DNA from: Bacteroidota bacterium
GTDB lineage: Bacteria; Bacteroidota; Ignavibacteria; UBA10030; UBA8401
Assembly: GCA_035506275.1 (NCBI GenBank)
Contig: DATJPT010000015.1
Span: 1 to 51,860 of the forward strand
Direction: 5' to 3'
Length of the DNA stretch: 51,860 bases
A program made the translations under genes and the position numbers. Shown piece by piece: positions 1-9,402 of the stretch; positions within the stretch are counted from its first letter, which is position 1, and each line of letters starts with the position of its first letter. The notes beneath the pieces are model-generated. The model did no database searches. It saw only the letters and a program-made list of their open reading frames with translations, and was not told where the DNA came from.

Positions 1-170
1 AAACAGTCCGCAAGGTTCGCCGCTACGTTGAACTCCCCGCCGCTGACATGGATCTGGCATTCCGTCGCCTTCCTGAATGGAATGATGCCCGGGTCGAGTC
101 GGTGGACCAATGCTCCCACGGAAACGAAATCAAGTCCCCCCACCGCGGGTACCTTCATACCATAATTCAT
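1..170 (-). CDS. PfkB-family sugar kinase, N-terminal part (runs off the window)
   Basis: Only the first 56 codons are present; the rest lies left of position 1. The start is ATG at 168-170, preceded by AGGAG five bases upstream. The N-terminus reads through a beta strand into DFVSVGALVHRLDPG and then a Gly-Gly-Glu-Phe-Asn-Val-Ala motif, the usual first substrate-binding segment of ribokinase/PfkB kinases. The family phosphorylates sugars or keto-sugar acids such as 2-keto-3-deoxygluconate, fructose or ribose with ATP in the cytoplasm. It is the last visible gene of the long minus-strand catabolic run, after the alpha-L-fucosidase, so it may phosphorylate a sugar released by these glycosidases. 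The substrate cannot be told from this fragment. It is distinct from the IolC kinase at 17055-18062. Confidence 0.8.
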   Translation of the reverse strand, partial: MNYGMKVPAVGGLDFVSVGALVHRLDPGIIPFRKATECQIHVSGGEFNVAANLADC

Positions 171-258
171 CGATGCTCCTCTAAGAATCTATTTTAATTC
201 AAGCCTGAAAGTTGATTCGCAATGCTTCTCGCACACAAGAAAGGTAAAAACTGAATCG

Positions 259-1674
259 CTAACGTACTTCATTATTTTCATCGTAATACCCCTCAACTGA
301 ACTTAGGACCGGCGCGGCAAGAGATGAAGTGATGGCAATTTTTATTCGCTGAGTGTTCACGGCCGGGAAACGAGCGAGACGTGTTCTGCCGATCGTGGTG
401 CCCGAAAAGATCTTGCCCCATGTGCCATTGTGATCTGCATAAATCTCGAACGAAGAGATCCGTTGACCGAACTCAATGACTTCATCAAGTTCTATAATAT
501 TGATATCCGCAGCCTTGTCCATCGTGATAATAATATCAGCAGCGGTGGTGTCTTTCTCCGTGGTCCAAAACGTCCCGGCGTTGTGGTCAAGACAGTTGTG
601 AACGGAATAACTTTCATTCCTGGTATTTGAGGCTACGATGGCGGCGTTTGTGAACAGTTCATTTGCAAATATCTTCGCCAACCGAGCATGCCAATCCTGC
701 AACCGATGAACATCGACGCTCGCAATCAAGCCATGGGAATTCGGGGGGACATTCAGGAGCAGATTGCTATTTCTACCGACAGACTTGAAGTAGATATCCA
801 CGAGTTGATCAACGGTCTTTATCTGTTCGTCTTCGGAAGCATGGTAAAACCATCCGGGCCGAATCGAGACATCGCATTGGGACGGCCACCATGTTTTCGG
901 TTCGGCAGAATTTTGCAGAGGGTATTTTGGGGGTTGGATACTCCATTCGGTCTCGCCGGCCATTCCGTTCTCGTTTCCAACCCAACGGATATCGGGGCCT
1001 TCGATCGCGATAAGGGCACCGGGCTGATATTGGCGTATCGTCGAATAGTACTTCGGCCAATCGTACACCTGATGTTTTCCATTCGGCCCTTCGCCGTTTG
1101 CACCGTCGAACCACACCTCACTGATTTCTCCATAGTTCGTCAATAATTCGGTGAGCTGATTGCAATAAAATGCATTATAGGCATCGGTACCGTACGTCGA
1201 TTCGTGCCGGTCCCACGGGGAGAGATAAAACCCGAACTTGAGGCCCTCCTTCTGGCATGCTGCGGCCACTTCTTTAACAATGTCGCCTTGACCATTCTTA
1301 TAGGGGCTCTTTCTCACGGTATGTCCGGTAAACTTGCTGGGCCACAAACAAAAGCCATCGTGATGCTTGGCAGTTAAAATTAAGTACTTAAATCCGGCTT
1401 CTTTAGCCGCGGCAGCCCATTGGTCGGCATTGAAGGCCGTCGGATTAAAAAGCGCCGGGTCTTCAGTGCCGTTTCCCCATTCCTTATCCGTAAAGGTATT
1501 CATGCCGAAATGGACGAACATTTCAAGCTTACTGTTCTCCCATTGCAATTGAGTTTTCGATGGGAAAGGATGCGTGAACTCTATCGGCGGAGATTCGGCG
1601 GCATTCTTTCCGCCTCCACTGAAGACGACGACAACAATTGATGCAATGAATATTATGACGGGTGATCGCGTCAC
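259..1674 (-). CDS. Exported alpha-L-fucosidase, glycoside hydrolase family 29
   Basis: Hydrolyses terminal alpha-L-fucose from glycans by a retaining mechanism. The 471-residue product has a hydrophobic N-terminal export signal (about 5-20). The GH29 barrel follows (about 35-345), with the KHHDGF motif at 103-108 and the WFDG motif holding the probable nucleophile Asp190. The last 120 residues form an F5/8-type-C-like beta sandwich (about 350-465), probably carbohydrate binding. The start is GTG at 1674 with GAGGA four bases upstream. It lies 59 bases after the GH2 gene in the same direction. Fold, length and nucleophile motif all fit GH29. The substrate, plant xyloglucan or algal fucan side chains for example, is not determined by sequence. 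Confidence 0.93.
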   Translation of the reverse strand: MTRSPVIIFIASIVVVVFSGGGKNAAESPPIEFTHPFPSKTQLQWENSKLEMFVHFGMNTFTDKEWGNGTEDPALFNPTAFNADQWAAAAKEAGFKYLILTAKHHDGFCLWPSKFTGHTVRKSPYKNGQGDIVKEVAAACQKEGLKFGFYLSPWDRHESTYGTDAYNAFYCNQLTELLTNYGEISEVWFDGANGEGPNGKHQVYDWPKYYSTIRQYQPGALIAIEGPDIRWVGNENGMAGETEWSIQPPKYPLQNSAEPKTWWPSQCDVSIRPGWFYHASEDEQIKTVDQLVDIYFKSVGRNSNLLLNVPPNSHGLIASVDVHRLQDWHARLAKIFANELFTNAAIVASNTRNESYSVHNCLDHNAGTFWTTEKDTTAADIIITMDKAADINIIELDEVIEFGQRISSFEIYADHNGTWGKIFSGTTIGRTRLARFPAVNTQRIKIAITSSLAAPVLSSVEGYYDENNEVR

Positions 1675-1733
1675 TCATTCCTCTTTTGTGATGAGTGCCC
1701 TTTATTTAGAAGTCATCAATGCAAAGCTTTCGC

Positions 1734-4211
1734 TCATTCTGAAGTAATGAGCAGAGCGGACGGTTTCAGCCCATCCGATGACGCCTCAAGCTGAATTGCT
1801 CCCTTTTTTTCGGTCGACTGAATAACAACGAGAGCGAGTCCATTAAAGGCCTTCCGGTAATCGGCCTTGAACGGCTCGTGATCAATCTCTGAACCGTTGT
1901 CCACTCCTGCGATCTTGCCTTCGCCGGAGATCTTAAATCGGACCAGATTTTCTGCATCGGGAACAAGAACCCCTTTTTCGTCGAGCACTTTGACCGTCAC
2001 AAACGAAAGATCCCGTCCATCCGCCGCAATACGATTTCGATCGGCCTCGAGAACGATCTTTGCAGGAGAACCTGCGGTTTTCACTTCATCAGTTAACACC
2101 ATTGTTCCTCTTTTGCCGATCGCCTTTAGCGTCCCCGGCTCATACGTGATCTGCCACATCAGATGCAGATCATCCGCCCCTTTTCTTCGCACGCCCATCG
2201 ACTTCCCGTTAAGGAAAAGCTCGGCCTCATCGCAATTAGTGTATGCCCATACATCTATCAACTGACCCGCTTTCCAGTTCCAGTGGGGCAAAATATGCAG
2301 CACTGGTTCCTGCGTCCATTCGCTCTTGTACAAGTAGTATGCATCCTTCGGAAAACCGGCGAGGTCAAAGATGCCAAAGTAGGAACTCCTCGAAGGCCAT
2401 TGATATGGAGTCGGTTCTCCCAGGTAGTCGAAGCCCGTCCAAATGAATGTTCCCGCGACAAAGTCGTTCTTCTTCACAAGTTTCCATGCTTCTTCATGCG
2501 TCGCCCCCCAGGGCACACAGACATTGTCATAAGCTGAAACCGTGTAATCCGGATTCCCGGTAACATACGATTTGTTCTTTGGAGCAGGCCAGACACGGAC
2601 ACTGTCCGAGGGCATATCATAGTGACCCCGGCTTTCAAGCGCTGAGGCGGTCTCAGAACCGATCAGCTTCTGTCCCGGAAAATTTGTTTGGAACGTCGGG
2701 TATTCATTTTGACCGTAGCTAAACCCGACAATGTCCAGAGCCCCGGATCGAATGACGATGTTATCCGTTTTGTGATCGCTGCAATTGGAAGTGATCGGAC
2801 GCGTTGTATCCAGGTTCCGTATGATCGCGCAAAGATCCCTGGCGATCTCCGCTCCGCTTGTGTCTGTGGGATCCCACTGTTCCGGAAGTTCATTCCCGAT
2901 GCTCCAGATCATGATGCTCGGGTGGTTTCGATCGCGCACAACCATATCCTCCAGATCCCGCTTATGCCATTCCGCAAAATCGAGATGATAATCGAATTTA
3001 GTCTTCGGCTTCATCCACATGTCGAAAGCCTCGTCCATCACGATGAATCCCATCTTGTCGCATAAATCCAGCAGCTCGGGCGCAGGAGGATTATGCGATG
3101 TGCGAATTCCGTTGCAGCCCATCGTCTTAAGAAGTTCAAGCTGCCGCTGCAATGCTCGCGTGTTGATCGCAGCGCCAAGACAGCCCAGATCGTGGTGATC
3201 GCAGACACCGAGTATTTTGAGCCGTTCGCCGTTCAAGATGAATCCTTTATCAATATCGAACGAAAATGTCCGAACGCCGAATGTCGTTGAATACGCATCA
3301 CTCACTTTTCCGTCAACCGCAACTTCTGATTTGGCGGTATACAGAGCAGGCCGATCAACATTCCACAGCTGCGGATTTGCGATCAGAGCAGTCTGAGAAA
3401 ATTCGTAAACAGAATTTTTCGGAACGACGGCGTTCGAGGCGATTCTGCCGGCCTCCCTGGAATCCTTATCGACCAGGATGGTGGACAGCGTGACCGTTTG
3501 GTCAGTATTCATTGCATTCCTGATCCTCGTCCGGATCGATACTTGTGCGCCTTCCTTGGTCACATGCGGCGTCGAGATGAACGTCCCCCAGTGATCAACA
3601 AACACTCTTGACGACTTGACAAGCCAGACGTTTCGGTAAATTCCCGAGCCGGAATACCACCGTGAGTTCGGCTGTTCAGAATTATCGACTCTCACGGCCA
3701 GCACATTCTTCTCGTTCCCGAAATTGATGAACGGAGTCAGCTCATATTCGAACGATGAGTAACCGTACGGTCTCCTTCCAAGATAGTGGCCGTTGATCCA
3801 AACTTCGCTGTTCCTGTAGATACCGTCGAAGTCAATGAAGATGAGCATTCCTTTGTTTGATTCCTCGACCGTGAACGTCTTTCGATACCACCCGACGCCG
3901 CCGGGGAGTGCTCCTCCGTCAAAGCCGGCCGGATTATCCTTGTCAAACGCTCCTTCAATGCTCCAGTCGTGAGGCAGATCCAGAAGCCTCCATGCCGAAT
4001 CGTTAAATGCGGGGCTCTCGGCTCCCTGAATATCGCCGAGGTGAAAAGACCAGTTCGTGCAGAAAAGTTCGGTCTTCCTCGTACCCGAGTCGGAGTGCAG
4101 GCCCCCGATGATCACACCTGGAAACATAAAGATGGAAATGAAAAACACGATCGCCGCTTTGTACCATTGAGCATGCACGTCACGAAACAGACGGCTCGAC
4201 AATGAATGCAT
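1734..4211 (-). CDS. Exported beta-galactosidase-like glycoside hydrolase family 2
   Basis: An 825-residue retaining GH2 enzyme, most likely a beta-galactosidase or related beta-glycosidase. Numbering from the ATG at 4211: signal anchor about 18-38, jelly-roll domain about 48-200, Ig-like domain about 205-315, TIM barrel about 320-600, a DUF4982-like domain about 640-700 and a C-terminal invasin-like Ig domain about 705-820. The barrel has Glu441 in SIGNELPE (acid/base) and Glu520 in IGSETAS (nucleophile), plus SHNPP. A longer frame opens at 4247, but the ATG at 4211 has AAAGGA eight bases upstream and begins just before the signal peptide, so I chose it. The 168-base gap to the preceding GH27 gene shows no clear terminator. 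GH2 also includes beta-glucuronidases and others, so the exact sugar is uncertain. Confidence 0.92.
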   Translation of the reverse strand: MHSLSSRLFRDVHAQWYKAAIVFFISIFMFPGVIIGGLHSDSGTRKTELFCTNWSFHLGDIQGAESPAFNDSAWRLLDLPHDWSIEGAFDKDNPAGFDGGALPGGVGWYRKTFTVEESNKGMLIFIDFDGIYRNSEVWINGHYLGRRPYGYSSFEYELTPFINFGNEKNVLAVRVDNSEQPNSRWYSGSGIYRNVWLVKSSRVFVDHWGTFISTPHVTKEGAQVSIRTRIRNAMNTDQTVTLSTILVDKDSREAGRIASNAVVPKNSVYEFSQTALIANPQLWNVDRPALYTAKSEVAVDGKVSDAYSTTFGVRTFSFDIDKGFILNGERLKILGVCDHHDLGCLGAAINTRALQRQLELLKTMGCNGIRTSHNPPAPELLDLCDKMGFIVMDEAFDMWMKPKTKFDYHLDFAEWHKRDLEDMVVRDRNHPSIMIWSIGNELPEQWDPTDTSGAEIARDLCAIIRNLDTTRPITSNCSDHKTDNIVIRSGALDIVGFSYGQNEYPTFQTNFPGQKLIGSETASALESRGHYDMPSDSVRVWPAPKNKSYVTGNPDYTVSAYDNVCVPWGATHEEAWKLVKKNDFVAGTFIWTGFDYLGEPTPYQWPSRSSYFGIFDLAGFPKDAYYLYKSEWTQEPVLHILPHWNWKAGQLIDVWAYTNCDEAELFLNGKSMGVRRKGADDLHLMWQITYEPGTLKAIGKRGTMVLTDEVKTAGSPAKIVLEADRNRIAADGRDLSFVTVKVLDEKGVLVPDAENLVRFKISGEGKIAGVDNGSEIDHEPFKADYRKAFNGLALVVIQSTEKKGAIQLEASSDGLKPSALLITSE

Positions 4212-4378
4212 GAGAATAATCCTTTCCGATTTATCAAAATAGTACATGTGTTAGCAGGAAATTGAAGGCACCAAAGGCAGAATGCCAGAGAAGTTCTTCA
4301 CTGCGGAACCGGACCTTGATGACCTGACCAGTTGTCGGGAAAACATTTCATCGAGAACCCATCATGTCTGGCTAACTA

Positions 4379-5770
4379 TTATTGCTGAGTCAGACTGAAC
4401 AGCCCGGCGCCGTGCGCCCCTACAGTGATGGTGAAGCGTTTTTCAACGCTGCCGATGTCTCTATTGTTCCACAGATCGTGCAGAAGGCAGGGCCCTTTGA
4501 GGTCCGGCACCCACACGAATTTGAACTCTATCGTGCGCCCCTGATCCAGTAAATTGAACAGTGCGACGTAGATTTTTCCTGTCGCTGGGTCACGACCCAT
4601 CCAGACAGCATCGGAGTCGTTCTTCATCACCTGGCGATTCTCCGTACTATGCTGGTCAACTGCGATGACCTCGCTGTTCTGCAGCAGTGCAATGACCCAC
4701 TGCGGGGTCGTGAGCAATTCCCCGCCCATGATAAGCGGAGAACGGGCGATGCACCAGAGAGTCAACAACGTGTACGTTTCTTCCTTCGTGAACCTCGAGA
4801 GCCGATCCGGCCCGTTCGGCGATCCATTCAATGAGACGTGGCCGATGGGAAGCATGTCCGCATCAGGCCAATGCCCCTTTTTTCTCCATTCAGTCCAGGA
4901 ATTCAAGAGGTCGAAGTTGTGCCTGAGATCCTTCCACGAGTCCCACATATCGTCTGCGATACGCCACATCGAAGCATTCTTCGACACGTTCTGCCCTTCA
5001 GATAAAGGCGTTTCCCCCGGCGACAGACTCAGGACCATAGGTCTGCCGCATTGATCGATCGCCTTACGTATCATTTCAATTTCACCTTTATGGTATGGAC
5101 GGGCGATGTCATCGACCTTGATGAAATCAACTCCCCATTGGGCGTACAGATTGAAGATCGAATTATAGTAAGCTTGGGATCCGGGCCTCTCCGGATCCAG
5201 GCCGTACATATTGTCGTTCCATGGACAAAGGCCGGACGCCAGCGTATCAGCAGCCTCGCGGGCGGAGAACGTTGTGCCAAGGATGCGCATGTTTTTCCAG
5301 TATGCCTGTCGCGGAATTCCGCGCATGATATGGATGCCGAATTTCAGGCCCATGCCATGTACATACTCGGCGAGGGGCTTAAAACCGTTTGAGCCCGCCG
5401 CAGATGGGAATCTGTTGACCGCCGGAAGGAGTCTGCCGAATTCATCCATAGCAAGCGAATCGATCGGCTCCCCATTCTTGCGAAGATGAATGTTCGGTCC
5501 GCCTGTCGGATTAAACCAGAGATAATCGACGACGGCGTATTTCCATCCATGGGAGAGCAAATTCGCCCTTAAAAAATCAACTTCAGACCTGAACTGCGCT
5601 TCTGTGACATTACTTCCGAACGCATCGTAACTATTCCATCCCATCGGCGGAGTCGGCGCCGCCTCTTCTCCCGTATTCGAATTTAATTTTCCGGCATCTT
5701 GTGCGTTGCTTCTAACGCAAACTGCAAGGAACAACATCAAAGAGACGCACCGAAGTCGTGAACTCTTCAT
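4379..5770 (-). CDS. Exported alpha-galactosidase, glycoside hydrolase family 27
   Basis: Releases terminal alpha-galactose, as in raffinose-family oligosaccharides, galactinol or galactomannan. The 463-residue product has a signal peptide (1-23, cleavage probably after SNA), then the GH27 barrel beginning PPMGWNSYD. Asp220 in FIKVDD is the probable nucleophile and Asp274 in RIADDMWDSW the acid/base. A C-terminal beta domain follows. The open frame extends upstream to 5881 inside the symporter gene, but the ATG at 5770 sits directly before the signal peptide and 17 bases after the symporter stop, which fits translational coupling. Symporter and galactosidase in one unit make a natural cleave-and-import pair. 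Galactinol (galactosyl-myo-inositol) would join it to the iol genes upstream; that link is inference. Confidence 0.92.
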   Translation of the reverse strand: MKSSRLRCVSLMLFLAVCVRSNAQDAGKLNSNTGEEAAPTPPMGWNSYDAFGSNVTEAQFRSEVDFLRANLLSHGWKYAVVDYLWFNPTGGPNIHLRKNGEPIDSLAMDEFGRLLPAVNRFPSAAGSNGFKPLAEYVHGMGLKFGIHIMRGIPRQAYWKNMRILGTTFSAREAADTLASGLCPWNDNMYGLDPERPGSQAYYNSIFNLYAQWGVDFIKVDDIARPYHKGEIEMIRKAIDQCGRPMVLSLSPGETPLSEGQNVSKNASMWRIADDMWDSWKDLRHNFDLLNSWTEWRKKGHWPDADMLPIGHVSLNGSPNGPDRLSRFTKEETYTLLTLWCIARSPLIMGGELLTTPQWVIALLQNSEVIAVDQHSTENRQVMKNDSDAVWMGRDPATGKIYVALFNLLDQGRTIEFKFVWVPDLKGPCLLHDLWNNRDIGSVEKRFTITVGAHGAGLFSLTQQ

Positions 5771-5787
5771 ATGGCTCAGCCTAATGA

Positions 5788-7974
5788 TTAGTAGATGGAA
5801 ACCACCGCGTACAATGTTCCCAGGACCACGAAGACGATGGCAATTGATGCGAGAAACCCCAGGATGTCTTGCCGGTTCCACCTGTATATTTCCCAGTTTG
5901 TTCCCCGGAAAAGAAGGAGCTTCTCGGTCTGATCGGGGTGGTCAAAAGCATTCTTGAGATCAACCGCGTCCGCCTCGGGCCCAAGGCCACGGACTTTGGT
6001 CCGCATTTTCAGGAAGAAGCGAAGCGCTCTTTCATCGTGATCGGAGACAGTGAACAGCGTCACCACGACAAGAACAAGAAAGGAAAAGACCAGAGGAACG
6101 ATCATCGTGATCGTTTCTAGCAAGGCGTACGGCTTATCCTGGAGATTGAATCCAAGGAAATGCAGCACGACGAGTTCAGGGAAAAAAGACCCTTGCGCAA
6201 CGAAGACCCCCTTCTCGTTCATTACCGGCTGTTTGGACCAAAAGATCGCTCTCGAAGGCAATTGATACTGTTTCGAAAACGTCTCGCCGAACTTCAGTGC
6301 CGGCGGGCATTCAACAGATGCCTTATGTACAGGGTCCAATGACTCCCAATTCGCCCTCTCCTTATTCCTCAGCTCAACATCCGACTCACTCGCGGCATAC
6401 GAACGCGTTACCGGCGATGGATGGGTTTCAAGAAGCATCCACGTATTTGTCCGCAACGAAGGGAATGCCGAGGGCACTGCCAGCGGAATGATGTAAAAGA
6501 TGAAGAGCGTCGACACGATGGAAGACCATGCCGCCACACGCGTTGCGCGCCGCCATTTTAATCCGAGCCAAAACGCCGCCGCAAAGATAACAAAAAATGA
6601 CCAGATAAATTTCAGGAGTTCAAAGACATCGTTGAACTGGAGCGCGATCATCGCCGCTCCGATCAGAAACAATCCGCCAAACATTCTGCCGGCCCAGACG
6701 TAGTGTTTCTCGCTCTTCCCCGGGACCAGAGGCCGGTAGATATTATGAAGTAACAAGCCGGAGACCGTGAGCATCAGGGAGCTTGCGGCAGACATGAGCG
6801 CAGCCATCATCGACGCCACCATCAGTCCGATCAATCCGAACCCCACAGGTCCCAAGAGGTCGTGGGTGGCGTACCCCCAGATCAGATCGGAATCCTGGAC
6901 TTTCCCCGTATACAATAACGTCGCGGCAAGGCCAACAACAGCCCAGAGGATCGTGCAAAATCGCTTCATGAACACGCCGGTGACGAATCCCATTCGAGCC
7001 GAATGCTCGTCCTTTGCCGCCGCATTCGTCACAAGTTGATTGGGCTGCGTGACGACGGTGACTCCTGCGACCAAGGAGGCGGCAATGATGAAATACCAGG
7101 TAAAATCGATCAGCGAGGGGGAGCCGAATATTTCGAAGAACGACTGCGGCAAATGTTGGTGAAGTATTTTCGGAGCGGACAGAATATTACCGTCCCCGTA
7201 TATGCGGGAAATTCTCGACCAGGAGAACGGGATCAAGATGACGGATAAAACGATGATGAACGAGCCCTGAAGCATGTCGGTGTAAAAGGCAGCTTCCAGC
7301 CCTCCGGTCGCGGCATACATGATCGTTATGACGCAAACGATCCACACAAGCAGCGCTTCACTGTTGTACGAAAAAAATCCTTGCGGATTCAGCAGCCGTA
7401 ATTCATGAAGCCGGGCTTGTTGGGCCTCGGTGAGCAGATTGAAGTCTCTGTTTTCCAGTCCGTTCATCTCCTGAGCAAGGTCATACTCCCGCCGTTCCTG
7501 AGCGCTGTATTCGGCGACGCTTTTCGGGGTAATTGCCAGCACGGTCTTGCTCATTGCCGTGTAACCGACGGAGAGCAAACCCATCATCCCGAACGTCGCA
7601 ATGAGAGCGTACGTTGCTGCCATCTTTTTTGATCCATAACGCTCCTCATAGAAATCTCCCATCGTCAACAGTCTCATCCTGCGGAGCCACGGGGAAGTTA
7701 TCCAGAACACCGGCGTAAAGAATACCAGCAGAAGCGCACTCCATGCGCCGGACGCTCCGTTGTGGAAAGTTGTAGTTGCCACCCCCACGGGCTGGTCCGC
7801 CGACGTCGCCTGTCCAAAACTTGCAAATGTTTGGATCAGCTTTCCGAATTTTCTCCCTCCCAGAAGATAGTCCTCCTGGTTTTTTATTCGCAACGCCGAT
7901 CGAATACCGATTGCTATGATCGCCCCGAAGTAGGCGGCGATCACGAGAAGGTCAAGGAATCGAAGACCAAACAT
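5788..7974 (-). CDS. Sodium:solute symporter (SSS family) with two large extra loops
   Basis: A 728-residue inner-membrane transporter expected to couple sodium uptake to entry of a sugar, cyclitol or related solute. The N-terminal part carries SSS landmarks: a first helix, YLLGGRKF at 37-44, the SFGQATSADQPVG segment at 52-64 and the TGGLEAAFYTDMLQG segment near 223-237. It is longer than typical members (about 500-560) because of a hydrophilic insertion at about 150-203, rich in Glu, Gln and Arg, and a second loop at about 505-620. SSS members include galactose and myo-inositol carriers. The position between GH28 and GH27, downstream of the iol genes, makes inositol or a galactoside plausible, but the substrate cannot be read from sequence. 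It starts 15 bases upstream of the GH28-side junction and ends 17 bases before GH27. Confidence 0.88.
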   Translation of the reverse strand: MFGLRFLDLLVIAAYFGAIIAIGIRSALRIKNQEDYLLGGRKFGKLIQTFASFGQATSADQPVGVATTTFHNGASGAWSALLLVFFTPVFWITSPWLRRMRLLTMGDFYEERYGSKKMAATYALIATFGMMGLLSVGYTAMSKTVLAITPKSVAEYSAQERREYDLAQEMNGLENRDFNLLTEAQQARLHELRLLNPQGFFSYNSEALLVWIVCVITIMYAATGGLEAAFYTDMLQGSFIIVLSVILIPFSWSRISRIYGDGNILSAPKILHQHLPQSFFEIFGSPSLIDFTWYFIIAASLVAGVTVVTQPNQLVTNAAAKDEHSARMGFVTGVFMKRFCTILWAVVGLAATLLYTGKVQDSDLIWGYATHDLLGPVGFGLIGLMVASMMAALMSAASSLMLTVSGLLLHNIYRPLVPGKSEKHYVWAGRMFGGLFLIGAAMIALQFNDVFELLKFIWSFFVIFAAAFWLGLKWRRATRVAAWSSIVSTLFIFYIIPLAVPSAFPSLRTNTWMLLETHPSPVTRSYAASESDVELRNKERANWESLDPVHKASVECPPALKFGETFSKQYQLPSRAIFWSKQPVMNEKGVFVAQGSFFPELVVLHFLGFNLQDKPYALLETITMIVPLVFSFLVLVVVTLFTVSDHDERALRFFLKMRTKVRGLGPEADAVDLKNAFDHPDQTEKLLLFRGTNWEIYRWNRQDILGFLASIAIVFVVLGTLYAVVSIY

Positions 7975-7989
7975 GGCTGATTTATTCTT

Positions 7990-9402
7990 CTAGGTGAGCT
8001 GCAGGCTTTCGCACCTGTCGCACTGAATCGCTTTGATGCCGTCCTGTGCTCCGTTCCCAGCGAAGTTATCGACGCGCAGGCCGGCAACTTCTGAAGCATA
8101 GAGGGCGTGCTTAAAGTACGGCGTTTTCTTTTCTCCCCAATGAACGGAACAGTTTTTTAAGGAAACCTCTTTTGCATTCAATAAGTAAAACCCGGCGGTG
8201 GGAGCTTGAAGAATCCCTACGGTATCCGAGGGGCGCAGGTCGTACACGCCGCCGGCAAACTTCGTGGTCTTTGAAATTTGAAGATGAACGTCTGAAAATT
8301 CGATCCCATGGACCTTGTCGCTCTCTCCGCCGACAAAGATCCCGTTTTCGCTTCTGCACGTGATCCCTGAAAACGTCACGCGGGAAATTGCGCCGACGTT
8401 TCCTTCTGTTTGCCCTTTGGCAAACCTGACGTTGGCGTCCTTCCCTTTGCTTGCCGCTCTTTTATAAGCGGTGACAGAAATGGGTTCGGCTTTCCCCCAC
8501 CAAACGTCGTCAAATAATCTTCCTTCCACTGAAATATTCTTAAAATTGATGTCTTGCATGCGCCCCTCATCCCTATTTTGGAGGCCGATCCCTCGGTTGC
8601 TGGACCGAATGGTACAATCGTGCACAAGGATATCTCGGATCGCATCGACATTCTCGCTCCCCAACTTGATCGCACACGAAGTCGAGGTGAGGAAGCAACC
8701 AGATACTACCACATGCTCCGTCGGCCCGTATTCGGCGTATTCCCTTCTCGTTTTGAAGCAAATACAATCGTCGCCGGATTCAATATCGCAGTCCTTAATA
8801 AGGACGTTTGAGGAGTGATCCAGGTCTATGCCGTCGGAGTTCCTGATTTTCAGGTCATTGTAGATCTTTACTCCGGCGATGTTCACGTTGCTGCAACCGA
8901 CTAGGTGAAGACACCAATACGCGGAATTCTTGAACGTAACATCGTGGATGGAGAGCCCGGTACAATGGACGGGAGTGAATACATGTGGACGCCGGTCAAA
9001 AGTAACGAATGGCTTGAGTGCGTACGCCGCTTTCTCCTCGGGCCCCATGAAGGCGGCGCCGTTGCCATCGATGGCGCCTTTTCCGCTGATGGTCACTTCT
9101 TTCGCGTTCTCAGCGCCTATCCAGATACTCCCCTCGCCCACATTCTCTCTGAAGGCGCTCTTCGTGTACACAGATTCATCCGGGTTTGCCAGCAAGGTTG
9201 AATTTTCTTCGACGCGAAGGTTGACGAACGATTTGAGATTGAAAGGCCCGGTCAAAAATGTTTGCCCCTCAGGTACGCTCACGATTCCGCCGCCTGACCG
9301 TGAACAGTCATCGATTGCTTTTTGGATAGCGAGGGCATTGTCTGTTTTGCCGTCGCCGATCGCTCCGTATGTGGTTATGTCAAGGGTTTTCACGATGATC
9401 AT
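7990..9402 (-). CDS. Glycoside hydrolase family 28 protein, apparently cytoplasmic
   Basis: GH28 enzymes are right-handed beta-helix inverting hydrolases of pectic polymers (polygalacturonases, rhamnogalacturonan hydrolases and related exo-enzymes). This 470-residue protein starts in the family's first segment, TYGAIGDGKTDN at 11-22. It has NSDGID at 188-193 and SGDD at 209-212, the aspartates of the catalytic centre. Where polygalacturonases have Gly-His-Gly, it has TSCAIKLGSE at 241-250, so it belongs to a non-polygalacturonase branch. Unlike its neighbours it has no signal peptide. The ATG at 9402 overlaps the TGA of the preceding GH92 gene as ATGA, so the two are translationally coupled; a longer frame reaching 9504 lies inside GH92 and is rejected. 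The substrate is probably a short oligosaccharide taken into the cell. Confidence 0.88.
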   Translation of the reverse strand: MIIVKTLDITTYGAIGDGKTDNALAIQKAIDDCSRSGGGIVSVPEGQTFLTGPFNLKSFVNLRVEENSTLLANPDESVYTKSAFRENVGEGSIWIGAENAKEVTISGKGAIDGNGAAFMGPEEKAAYALKPFVTFDRRPHVFTPVHCTGLSIHDVTFKNSAYWCLHLVGCSNVNIAGVKIYNDLKIRNSDGIDLDHSSNVLIKDCDIESGDDCICFKTRREYAEYGPTEHVVVSGCFLTSTSCAIKLGSENVDAIRDILVHDCTIRSSNRGIGLQNRDEGRMQDINFKNISVEGRLFDDVWWGKAEPISVTAYKRAASKGKDANVRFAKGQTEGNVGAISRVTFSGITCRSENGIFVGGESDKVHGIEFSDVHLQISKTTKFAGGVYDLRPSDTVGILQAPTAGFYLLNAKEVSLKNCSVHWGEKKTPYFKHALYASEVAGLRVDNFAGNGAQDGIKAIQCDRCESLQLT

